41,142 bases of DNA from JAWOFN01 sp046497505 [NCBI: bacterium] (GTDB lineage Bacteria; Blakebacterota; Blakebacteria; Blakebacterales): assembly GCA_046497505.1 (NCBI GenBank), contig JAWOFN010000049.1:1-41142 (forward strand), in the 5' to 3' direction. Below the pieces are notes generated by a model. That model worked only from the letters and a program-made list of their open reading frames with translations. It ran no database searches and was not told the origin of the DNA. Position numbers and translations under genes: made by a program. Positions within the stretch are counted from its first letter, which is position 1. Each line of letters starts with the position of its first letter. This document shows positions 33,838 to 41,142 of this stretch, piece after piece.

Positions 33838-34498
33838 GCTTCCATCCGTGACGGCCCAGCAGGGGGACGAAGGAGACCCCGCTCTCCTCCCGCTCCTCGT
33901 ACTTCTCCCCCTTGCGGGTGATGACCTTCAGTTTCTGGAAGCTGTGGCCTCCCACGGGGATCACGAGCCGCCCCCCCTCCTCGCGGAGCTGCTCCAGGAG
34001 GGGTCCCGGCACCCGGGGACCGGCAGCGGTGACCACGATCCCATCGTAAGGGGCATACTGGCTCCAGCCCAGGGTCCCGTCCCCGATGCGCATGGCGATG
34101 TTGTGGATGTCCAGCTCATCCCAGACCTTCCGGGCCTTCCGGGCCAGGCTCGGGACCCGCTCGATGGTGAAGACGCTTCCGCACAGCTTCGCGAGGACCG
34201 CGGCCTGGTAGCCGGAACCGGTCCCGATCTCCAGGACCTTCTCGTCCCCCTGGAGCTGGAGGGCCTGCGTCATGAAGGCCACGATATAGGGCTGGCTGAT
34301 GGTCTGACCCTGGCCGATGGGGAGGGGGTGGTCCCCATAGGCCCGTCCCCGCAGCGCCCGGTCCACGAAGAGGTGCCGGGGCAGTTCCCCCATGACCTCC
34401 AGGACCCGGGGATCGGTGATGCCCCTTCGGACCAGCTGTTCCTCGACCATCTTCTCCCTGGCCAGGGAATGGGAGTCGTATCCGCCGGACGGACTCAC
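33830..34498 (-). CDS. pcm: Protein-L-isoaspartate O-methyltransferase
   Basis: A 222-residue enzyme that uses S-adenosylmethionine to methylate isoaspartyl residues, starting repair of aged proteins. Motifs: GQGQTISQPYIVAFM, VLEIGTGSGYQAAVLA (SAM binding) and RLVIPVGG. I chose GTG 34498, which overlaps the surE stop as GTGA; the upstream ATG lies inside surE. The surE-pcm pairing is common in bacteria. Confidence 0.95.
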   Translation of the reverse strand: MSPSGGYDSHSLAREKMVEEQLVRRGITDPRVLEVMGELPRHLFVDRALRGRAYGDHPLPIGQGQTISQPYIVAFMTQALQLQGDEKVLEIGTGSGYQAAVLAKLCGSVFTIERVPSLARKARKVWDELDIHNIAMRIGDGTLGWSQYAPYDGIVVTAAGPRVPGPLLEQLREEGGRLVIPVGGHSFQKLKVITRKGEKYEEREESGVSFVPLLGRHGWKRD

Positions 34499-35289
34499 GA
34501 GGTGCCCTCCCCGCTCTCGCCCGAGGAGATGTCCCACTCCTCCATGCGGGCCAGGCCCTCGTCGTGGGTCCAGTCGAGCCGCAGAGGACTCAGGGTGATG
34601 TAGCCCTCCTCGATGGAAGCGAAATCGGTCTCCTCCCCCCCCATCCAGGTGGGGTCCTGCCCGCCGATCCAGTAGTACGGCTTGCCCCTGGGGTCGGTGC
34701 TGTGGAAGATGCCCTCACGGTAGATCCGCCTCCCGAGACGGCAGACCCGGACCCCCTTCGCGCTCCCCGGGGGCCCCGGAGGAACATTGACGTTGAGGAG
34801 GAAATCGGGGTCCTCCACCCGCTCGACGACCTCGCGCACGATGTCCACCGCCACCTCGGCTGCCTGTCGGAAATCGTAGTTTTCCTCCTCGTCGGGAAGC
34901 AGGCTGATGGCAACCGACTTGCAGCCCAGGAGGGTGCCCTCGACCGCCGCGGCCACGGTCCCGGAGTAGATCACATCGTCTCCCAGGTTGGAGCCGTGGT
35001 TGATGCCTGACACGACCAGGGTGGGCTTGCGGTCCAGCAGCCCATGCATGCCCAGCATGACACAGTCGGTGGGGGTGCCGTCCACCGCGTACCATCCCTC
35101 TTCCTGCGAGTGGGCCCTGAGGGGGTGGTGGAGGGTGAGGGCATGGCTCGAGGCGGACTGCTCACGGTCCGGGGCTACCACCACCGTGTCCCAGTGACGG
35201 ACGAGGGACTCCTGAAGCGCCCGGATGCCCGGGGCGTAAAGACCGTCGTCGTTGGTGATGAGGATGAAGGTGTCCTGGTCGTCGCTCAC
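34495..35289 (-). CDS. surE: 5'/3'-nucleotidase SurE
   Basis: A 264-residue metal-dependent phosphatase acting on nucleoside monophosphates and stationary-phase survival. Motifs: ILITNDDGLYAPGI (metal-binding Asp pair), APDREQSASSHALTL and SGINHGSNLGDDVIYSGT. I chose GTG 35289 as the start; the longer open frame runs back into the tRNA-Pro gene and is an artefact. It overlaps pcm by 4 nt. Confidence 0.95.
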   Translation of the reverse strand: MSDDQDTFILITNDDGLYAPGIRALQESLVRHWDTVVVAPDREQSASSHALTLHHPLRAHSQEEGWYAVDGTPTDCVMLGMHGLLDRKPTLVVSGINHGSNLGDDVIYSGTVAAAVEGTLLGCKSVAISLLPDEEENYDFRQAAEVAVDIVREVVERVEDPDFLLNVNVPPGPPGSAKGVRVCRLGRRIYREGIFHSTDPRGKPYYWIGGQDPTWMGGEETDFASIEEGYITLSPLRLDWTHDEGLARMEEWDISSGESGEGTS

Positions 35290-35367
35290 GTCCGGCCGCC
35301 GTGCGGAGGGGTGGAGAAAAGGAAAGGGCGTTTCCCGGTTGGAAGCCGGAAGACGCCCTGCAAGAAT

Positions 35368-35444
<77 letters not shown>

Positions 35445-35486
35445 ACTGGCGTCCCAATATAGACGCCATCCCGGCACAGGCAAGCA

Positions 35487-35882
35487 TCACTCTCTTTCCT
35501 CCTCTTCATCGGAGGAGGTGACCCGTCCCGGCATCTCCTCCACCAGGGCCAGGATGTCCCGCAGTTCCTCACGTACCGTCCGGACCATGTCGTGGGCCTG
35601 GATCTCGTCGAAGGAGAGCTCCAGCTGTTCCAGATAGGAGTCGGAGGCCTTCTTCAGCTGCCTCCTGGCCCCGTCGATGGTGTACTTCTCGTGATAGAGA
35701 AGCCGCTTGATGAGGAAGATGAGCTTGATGTCCTTCTCGCGGTAGGCCCGGTTGCCGCCGCGGTTCTTCATGGGTCGGAGGCCGGGGAACTCCGATTCCC
35801 AGTACCGAAGGACATGGGGTTCGAGCCCGGTGAGTTCGGACACCTCGGAGATGCTGTAGTAGACCTTGCTGATCTTGCCCAT
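35487..35882 (-). CDS. MerR-family transcriptional regulator
   Basis: A 131-residue regulator with an N-terminal MerR helix-turn-helix (YYSISEVSELTGLEPHVLRYWESEF, given here only as its extent, residues ~7-31) and wing (NRGGNRAYREKDIKLI). The C-terminal half is helical and Glu-rich without cysteines, so metal sensing is unlikely. I prefer ATG 35882 (GGGAG 5 nt upstream) over the GTG two codons earlier. It lies 9 nt after gpsA and probably ends the der-plsY-gpsA string. Confidence 0.92.
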   Translation of the reverse strand: MGKISKVYYSISEVSELTGLEPHVLRYWESEFPGLRPMKNRGGNRAYREKDIKLIFLIKRLLYHEKYTIDGARRQLKKASDSYLEQLELSFDEIQAHDMVRTVREELRDILALVEEMPGRVTSSDEEEERE

Positions 35883-35891
35883 GCTCACTCC

Positions 35892-36905
35892 CTACCCGCG
35901 GTGGTGTTCCAGCTCCGGTTTCAGGTCCCGGGTCATGAGTTCCTGCACCGCCCCGGCCGCCCGCTTCCTTTCGAAGAGGACCTGGTACATCGCCTCGGTG
36001 ATCGGCATCTCCACCCCATGACGCCGGGCGAGTTCCCGGGTACTCTGCACCGTGTTCACCCCTTCCGCCACCATGACCATCTTCGAGAGGGCCTCGTCGA
36101 GGGTGAGTCCCTCCCCGATCATCTCACCCAGATTCCGGTTGCGGGAGTGACGGCTGATGCAGGTGGTGATGAGGTCCCCCATGCCCGAGAGGCCCGCGAA
36201 GGTGAGAGGATCTGCCCCCATCTCCTGACCCAGCCTGCCGATCTCCGCCAGCCCCCGGGTCATGAGGGCACCCTTGGAGTTGTCCCCGAACCCCAGCCCG
36301 TCCAGGACCCCGGCCGCCACCGCGATGACGTTCTTCAGGCTGCCGGCCAGTTCCACCCCCACCTGGTCGATGTTCGTGTACACGCGGAGAGTCTCGGTGG
36401 AGAAGGCGCGCTGGACCGTCTCGGCTGCGGCACGGTCGGGGCTGGCGGCCACGATGGTGGTGGGCATCCCCCTGCTCACCTCCTCGGCGTGGCTCGGTCC
36501 GGAGAGGGTCACGGTGTGTCCGGAGAACCGGTCGGGGAGTTCCTTCTCCAGGATCTGGCTGATCCGGGCTCCCGTGCCCCGCTCGATCCCCTTCCCCGCG
36601 TTGGCCACCACCGGGGAACCTTCCACCCGGGACGCCGCCTTCTCGGCGGTGGGCCGGACGGCGGTGGTGGGGACGACGAAGAGGAGGATCTCCGCCCCCT
36701 CCATGGCCTCCGACATGTCGTTCGTGATGAGGATCGACTCGGGGATGGGCACGCCGGGCAGCATCTTCCTGTTCTCCCGGTCCCGGTTGAGCGCCTCCAC
36801 CGCCTCGGGGAAGAACTCCCAGGTTCGCACCTCGTGCCCCTTGCCGTCCAGGAGGACCGAGAGGGCCGTCCCCCACGATCCCGCTCCGAGCACCGTGACC
36901 TTCAT
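35892..36905 (-). CDS. gpsA: Glycerol-3-phosphate dehydrogenase [NAD(P)+]
   Basis: A 337-residue enzyme making sn-glycerol 3-phosphate from dihydroxyacetone phosphate for phospholipids. VLGAGSWGTALSVLL binds NAD(P); SGPSHAEEV, the catalytic-Lys segment (GSLKNVIAVAAG) and GDNSKGALMTRGLAEI are all present. It overlaps plsY by 4 nt (ATGA). Its product is the acceptor for PlsY, so the two genes form a phospholipid-synthesis pair. Confidence 0.97.
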   Translation of the reverse strand: MKVTVLGAGSWGTALSVLLDGKGHEVRTWEFFPEAVEALNRDRENRKMLPGVPIPESILITNDMSEAMEGAEILLFVVPTTAVRPTAEKAASRVEGSPVVANAGKGIERGTGARISQILEKELPDRFSGHTVTLSGPSHAEEVSRGMPTTIVAASPDRAAAETVQRAFSTETLRVYTNIDQVGVELAGSLKNVIAVAAGVLDGLGFGDNSKGALMTRGLAEIGRLGQEMGADPLTFAGLSGMGDLITTCISRHSRNRNLGEMIGEGLTLDEALSKMVMVAEGVNTVQSTRELARRHGVEMPITEAMYQVLFERKRAAGAVQELMTRDLKPELEHHRG

Positions 36906-37603
36906 CCCTCTCCCCCTCCCTCCATCTCGTCTCCTCCCTGTTCGGGCCGCGCCGAGCCCGGACGTCCCAGGACACGCTCCTCACCCCGGAGGAGCCGCCC
37001 GATGTTGCTGCGATGGGTGTAGAAGATGAGCAGGGCCAGCAGGACGGTGAACCCGATCAGTTCCGGCGGGGCCTTCTCCGCCGCGCCCATACCCAGGACC
37101 CATACCGCCACGGGCAGGAGTGTCGCAGCGACGAGGCTCGCCACGCTCATGATCCGCACCGTGAAGACCAGGATGAGCCATACCAGCAGGCAGATACCCA
37201 CAGCTGCCGGCGCGATCCCCAGGAAGGCCCCCACGGCGGTGGCCACGCCCTTCCCTCCCTTGAATCCGCCGAACAGGGTCCAGATATGCCCCGCCACCGC
37301 GGCACCGCCCGCAAGGAGCTGGTAGAGGACGGGACTGATGAAGGCGGGGGGAGCGCCCACCGGCAGCCCGCTCAGGACCAGGGCGGCGAAGGCCCCCTTC
37401 CCGACGTCTGCCAGGGCCACGATGATCGCCCACTTCAGGCCCAGGACCCGGTAGACGTTGGTGGCTCCCGCGTTCTCGGAACCGTGCTGACGGATGTCGA
37501 TGCCGCGGACGGCCCGGGCGATGATGATCGATGTGGGGATCGACCCCGCCAGGTAGGAGAGCAGCAGGACCAGGAGGATGTTCAGTATGACGGGGGCTTC
37601 CAT
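36902..37603 (-). CDS. plsY: Glycerol-3-phosphate acyltransferase PlsY
   Basis: A 233-residue membrane enzyme that acylates glycerol 3-phosphate using acyl phosphate. Motifs: AGSIPTSIIIAR, GSENAGATNVYRVLG and FGGFKGGKGVAT, with about five to six membrane helices. A ~30-residue hydrophilic tail (Glu/Gly-rich) extends past the usual end. It is followed directly by gpsA. Confidence 0.96.
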   Translation of the reverse strand: MEAPVILNILLVLLLSYLAGSIPTSIIIARAVRGIDIRQHGSENAGATNVYRVLGLKWAIIVALADVGKGAFAALVLSGLPVGAPPAFISPVLYQLLAGGAAVAGHIWTLFGGFKGGKGVATAVGAFLGIAPAAVGICLLVWLILVFTVRIMSVASLVAATLLPVAVWVLGMGAAEKAPPELIGFTVLLALLIFYTHRSNIGRLLRGEERVLGRPGSARPEQGGDEMEGGGEG

Positions 37604-37697
37604 GCAGGGACCGTGCCCTTTCCCGAGGTATCCGGGGACGGGTATCCAGCTTCTACTGCCCGGGCCGAGGCATGGTAGGTCCGCCCCGCGGAGGCTG

Positions 37698-39269
37698 TCA
37701 AGCCTTGGAGCGGAACCTGAGGCGGATCGGAGTGCCCTCGAGGCTAAACGACTCGCGGATACGGCGTTCGAGGAACCGCTTGAAGTTCGATCTCACCTTC
37801 TTCGGATAGTTGACGAAGAAGACGAAGGTGGGGGGCTCGACCCCCGCCTGCACGGCATACGAGATGCGGACGTCCCCCATGGCCGGGGTGAGGGCCTCCT
37901 GCCTGCGGAAGTGCTCCCGCATGAACCGGTTGAACCGGCCGGTGGGGATGCGCCTGCGGCGGGATTCGCCCGCCTCGCTGGCGAGCATGAGGGTGCGGGG
38001 TACCCGCTGTCCGGTGAGGGCGGACATGAACACGATCGGGACGAAGGGCGCGAAGGGGAAGGCGTCCCGGAGGTCCTGCTCGAACTCCCGCGCCGTACCC
38101 GTCTCCTTCTCCACCAGGTCCCACTTGTTCACCGCGATCACCACGGCCTTGCCCCGCTCGAGCACGCGTTCCAGCAGCCGGGCGTCCTGGTGGGCACTCC
38201 CCTCGACGGCATCCAGCATGAGGATCGCCGCGTCGCAGCGCTCCAGGCTCTGGATGGCCCGGAGGGCGCTGTAGTACTCCACGTTCTCCTTCACCCTGCT
38301 CCGCCGTCTCAGCCCGGCGGTGTCGATGAGGGTCAGCCGCTGTCCCTCCAGTTCCACATCGATGTCCGCCGGGTCCCGCGTGGTGCCGGCCTCGGGGCTC
38401 ACGATGACCCGCTGGTCCCCCACCACCGTGTTCACGAAGGAGGATTTCCCCACGTTGGGCCGCCCCAGCACCGCGATCCTGAGAGGCGCCCGCCGTACCG
38501 GCACATCCACCATCCCCTCTTCCTCCGCGGGCCAGACCTCCTCCGCCTCCAGACTCTCCTCCCCCCCCTCGAAGACCTCTTCCTCCTCCCAGGCCGCCTC
38601 CTCCACCCCCACCTCGGGGCCCTCCGCCTCATCTGTCCCCGATCGGTCCGCCGCGGCGGCCCCCTCCGACCATGCCGCGGCTTCCTCCTCCAGCGCTTCC
38701 AGGTCCAGGTCCGGCTCCCCCGCCAGGGTCCGGGCGTGGGCCTCCCGCGCGGCCTCGATCGCTTCCTCCGGCAGGGTCTCCAGCACCCTGTCCAACAGGT
38801 CACCGGTCCCCCGCCCCGATTCCGCGGAGATGGGAACGGGCTCTCCCAACCCCAGGGCGTGGAAATCGTGCACATCATGCTCCCTGGGGGCGTTGTCCAC
38901 CTTGTTCACCGCCAGGAGCACCGGCCGCTCCGACTTCCGGAGCTGGTCGGCCACCGCGGCATCCAGGTCGGTCACACCGGTCTCCACGTCCGCGACGAAG
39001 AGGATGAGGGAGGCCTCCTCCATGGCCACCCCGGCCTGGTTCCGGACGGCCTCCTCCATGGGGTCGGAGGAATCGGGTACCAGACCGCCCGTGTCGACGA
39101 GGCGGAAGCGGGCGCCGCTCCAGTCCGCGTGTGCGTAGATCCGGTCCCGGGTGACCCCGGGCGCGTCGTCCACCACGGCCTGCCGGCGCTGTATCACGCG
39201 GTTGAAGAGGGTGGACTTGCCCACGTTGGGGCGTCCTACGATGGCGATGAGCGGGGGGCGCGGATCCAC
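37698..39269 (-). CDS. der: Ribosome-assembly GTPase Der (EngA) with an acidic linker
   Basis: A 523-residue double GTPase for 50S ribosome assembly. The first P-loop is GRPNVGKST (residues 12-20) with DTGG and NKVD; the second is GRPNVGKSS with DTAG and NKWD; a KH-like domain ends the protein. It is longer than usual (about 440-490) because of a strongly acidic Glu/Ala-rich linker at about residues 190-262. It starts at GTG 39269, one nt after the DUF512 gene stop. Confidence 0.96.
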   Translation of the reverse strand: MDPRPPLIAIVGRPNVGKSTLFNRVIQRRQAVVDDAPGVTRDRIYAHADWSGARFRLVDTGGLVPDSSDPMEEAVRNQAGVAMEEASLILFVADVETGVTDLDAAVADQLRKSERPVLLAVNKVDNAPREHDVHDFHALGLGEPVPISAESGRGTGDLLDRVLETLPEEAIEAAREAHARTLAGEPDLDLEALEEEAAAWSEGAAAADRSGTDEAEGPEVGVEEAAWEEEEVFEGGEESLEAEEVWPAEEEGMVDVPVRRAPLRIAVLGRPNVGKSSFVNTVVGDQRVIVSPEAGTTRDPADIDVELEGQRLTLIDTAGLRRRSRVKENVEYYSALRAIQSLERCDAAILMLDAVEGSAHQDARLLERVLERGKAVVIAVNKWDLVEKETGTAREFEQDLRDAFPFAPFVPIVFMSALTGQRVPRTLMLASEAGESRRRRIPTGRFNRFMREHFRRQEALTPAMGDVRISYAVQAGVEPPTFVFFVNYPKKVRSNFKRFLERRIRESFSLEGTPIRLRFRSKA

Positions 39270-39270
39270 G

Positions 39271-40617
39271 TCAGCCCGCGGCCCGTTCGAAGCGGTCCCC
39301 GGCGCGCGCGGCCTCCCGAAGGTCGGCGGCCAGATCGTAGCTCCCCCGCCGGACCGGGCAGGGATAGCGTGCCGCGAAGGTCTCCAGACCCACGTCGTCC
39401 AGGAATACCTCCTCCTCGTTGGTGCAGTTGACGGGAAGCAGGACCAGGTCGACCCCGGAGAGGTCCTCGTCGGCGAGGCGGGAGGCGAAGCACCGGCTCG
39501 TGAGCAGGCCGGCGATGGTGATGGAGGGACCGAAGAAAATGTTCTCGGTCTCAGCCAGCCGCAGTTCCAGACCCTCCATGGCGGCCAGCGGTGCCAGGAG
39601 ATGGCGACGGAACATCTCCGCCCCCAGCTTCCCTGTGCAGACGGTCACCCTGAGCGGTCCGCCCGTCCGCTCCCCGCGGGCGGCGAGGGCCTCCGCCAGT
39701 CCCTCCCGTCTCTCATCGAAGGTCCGAACGAAGTCGGCCGCCATCCCCACCCCGTTCTCCTCCAGGGCGAAGTCGTCGTACCACGGGATGGCGGGGAGGG
39801 GGGTATCCGACTCCAGGAAGAACTCGTCGGCGGGGTACACGAACCCGCTGCCGAACTCGCGGTACATATCGGCCCGCAGCACCTCCAGCTCTTCCAGGGT
39901 CCGGCGCATCTCGGCGGGGGTCGAGCGCCGGATCCTCGCCAGTCCCTCCCGGTGCTCGGTGAGCCCCACCGGGACCACCGCCACGTTCAGGATGCCCGGA
40001 TGGTACCCGGCCAGGTCCCGTACCGTACGCTCCAGCTCGGCTCCGTCGTTCCACCCCGGGACCAGCACCACCTGGGTGTGCATCCGGATGCCGGCGTCCA
40101 GCAGGCGCTGCAGCCGCTCGTTGAAGCGGCCGCTCCGCTTCCCCCGGAGCATCCGCTTGCGCAGGTCGGGGTCGGTGGTGTGTACCGAGACGTAGAGCGG
40201 GCTCATGTTCATCTCGATGATCCGCTCGAAGTCTGCGGGGCGGAGGTTGTCCAGGGTGACGTAGTTCCCGTGGAGGAAGGAGAGGCGGTAGTCCTCGTCC
40301 TGGACCATCAGGGAGGGACGGACCCCCTGGGGGTTCTGGTGCACGAAGCAGAAGATGCAGTCGTCCCCGCACCATTTCGCCTCCAGCTCCTCGAAGACCA
40401 GACCCAGGTCCTCCATGTACTGCTTGACCATCCGGCGGGTGAAGTCCTCCCCCTCCCGGCGGAAGTCCGCCTCCACGACCTCGTCGGCGGCGTGATAGAG
40501 GATGTCGAGATGGTCCTCGACCCGGCGGCCGTTGATGGAGAGGACCTCGTCCCCGGCCCGGATGCCGTGACGGCTCGCCAGGCTGCCGGGACGGACCCCC
40601 TTGATGCGGATACTCAC
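39271..40617 (-). CDS. DUF512 radical-SAM protein with PDZ domain
   Basis: A 448-residue protein. An N-terminal PDZ-like part (GVRPGSLASRHGIRAGDEV) is followed by the radical-SAM cysteine set C83-x3-C87-x2-C90 (WCGDDCIFCFV) and a C-terminal DUF512 region. Its reaction is unknown. Genes of this family are often found next to der, as here. It starts at GTG 40617, overlapping the transporter stop (GTGA), with GGGGAGGT upstream. Confidence 0.93.
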   Translation of the reverse strand: MSIRIKGVRPGSLASRHGIRAGDEVLSINGRRVEDHLDILYHAADEVVEADFRREGEDFTRRMVKQYMEDLGLVFEELEAKWCGDDCIFCFVHQNPQGVRPSLMVQDEDYRLSFLHGNYVTLDNLRPADFERIIEMNMSPLYVSVHTTDPDLRKRMLRGKRSGRFNERLQRLLDAGIRMHTQVVLVPGWNDGAELERTVRDLAGYHPGILNVAVVPVGLTEHREGLARIRRSTPAEMRRTLEELEVLRADMYREFGSGFVYPADEFFLESDTPLPAIPWYDDFALEENGVGMAADFVRTFDERREGLAEALAARGERTGGPLRVTVCTGKLGAEMFRRHLLAPLAAMEGLELRLAETENIFFGPSITIAGLLTSRCFASRLADEDLSGVDLVLLPVNCTNEEEVFLDDVGLETFAARYPCPVRRGSYDLAADLREAARAGDRFERAAG

Positions 40618-41142
40618 CCGGCGGACACCTCCCCGGTGTCACCCTCCGCCGCCTCCGCGAAGGCCGCACTGGAACGCCAGCGGTCCAGTACCCGGTCGAG
40701 CCCCACTTTGAACACGGCGGTGAGGGGGACGGCGATGAGCAGCCCCACGAACCCCATGAGGGTGGCGAAGACCAGGATGGCCACCAGGACCACCACCGGA
40801 TGGAGACCTACCCGGTCCCCCATCACCTTGGGGGTGATGAGGTTCGCGTCCAGGAGCTGTACCGCCCCGTAGACGATGATCACGCCCAGGAGATGGGACC
40901 AGGGAGCGGGCCCCACGACCGCGACCAGCGCCGCGAGCACCGCGGTGAGGACGCTCCCCACGTAGGGGACCAGGGAGAGCACGCCCGCCGCGAGACCCAG
41001 CAGGGCCGCGTACTGCAGCCCGATGATCGCGAACCCGATGCCGTAGAGGACCGCGATGATGAGGCTCACGGCCAGCTGCCCCCGGAGGAAGTTCCCGACC
41101 GCGGCGCCCACCTCGCCCCCCACCTCCCGGACCACCTCCCTG
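40614..41142 (-). CDS. AI-2E/PerM-family membrane transporter (5' end cut by window edge)
   Basis: The frame runs open through the right edge, so only the C-terminal ~175 residues are present. Hydrophobic helices with LSLVPYVGSVLTAV and the family's GDRVGLHPVVVLVAIL, then GFVGLLIAVPLTAVFKV, identify the AI-2E (PerM) family. Members export varied small molecules or ions; the substrate cannot be told. It is followed by the DUF512 gene with a 4-nt overlap. Confidence 0.9.
   Translation of the reverse strand, partial: REVVREVGGEVGAAVGNFLRGQLAVSLIIAVLYGIGFAIIGLQYAALLGLAAGVLSLVPYVGSVLTAVLAALVAVVGPAPWSHLLGVIIVYGAVQLLDANLITPKVMGDRVGLHPVVVLVAILVFATLMGFVGLLIAVPLTAVFKVGLDRVLDRWRSSAAFAEAAEGDTGEVSAG

Overview
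This 41 kb, high-G+C window comes from a bacterial chromosome. Dense, mostly leftward operons, a secreted M14 carboxypeptidase beside a large secreted metzincin, a porin of the OprO/OprP type, and the general gene repertoire suggest a diderm such as Gemmatimonadota or a related FCB/deltaproteobacterial-type lineage. That placement is inference; the window has no rRNA or other decisive marker. I see no insertion sequences, phage genes, CRISPR arrays or plasmid genes.

Layout. (i) 1-5919: two secreted zinc peptidases (the first cut by the left edge) with an SRAP DNA-repair protein between them. (ii) 6031-19895: one very long leftward gene string. In transcription order it reads MarR-type regulator with a C-terminal Cys cluster, 2-oxoacid:ferredoxin oxidoreductase (KOR) delta-alpha-beta-gamma, tandem HdrA, MvhD-like protein, HdrD-like protein, HdrA-MvhD fusion, small zinc ribbon, HdrC, HdrB, mitochondrial-type citrate synthase. 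Every junction overlaps or has a gap of at most 54 nt. (iii) 20306-23861: a rightward pair encoding a second KOR gamma subunit and a large protein with two GlnD/GlnE-like nucleotidyltransferase domains. (iv) 23874-26235: the matching second KOR delta-alpha-beta set, convergent with (iii). (v) 26409-32573: small proteins, two thioredoxin-fold exported proteins, an SH3/BamE-like exported protein, apt, acylphosphatase, a porin, an unknown protein and a diguanylate cyclase. (vi) 32884-41142: ordinary housekeeping genes (two tRNA-Pro, small multidrug export protein, pcm, surE, a MerR regulator, gpsA, plsY, der, a DUF512 radical-SAM protein and an AI-2E transporter cut by the right edge).

The main result is that both HdrA genes in region (ii) are interrupted by a single in-frame TGA at the same place in the family motif (DCSI-TGA-ILGPK). 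In both, exactly 20 nt after the TGA, there is a 7-bp stem capped by the same GGTC loop, as expected for a bacterial SECIS element. I therefore annotate both as full-length selenoproteins rather than broken genes.

How the genes may work together (inference): KOR oxidises or makes 2-oxoacids with ferredoxin. The Hdr set (two CCG-type HdrB/HdrD modules, four flavin-site candidates counting the tandem, two MvhD modules) has the parts for flavin-based electron bifurcation or confurcation but has no hydrogenase, formate dehydrogenase or Flox partner here. Citrate synthase at the operon end ties the system to the TCA cycle. A ferredoxin-linked TCA cycle, oxidative or run in reverse, is the simplest reading. 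A MarR protein with a putative metal or Fe-S site is encoded first and has a repeated operator-like sequence just upstream.
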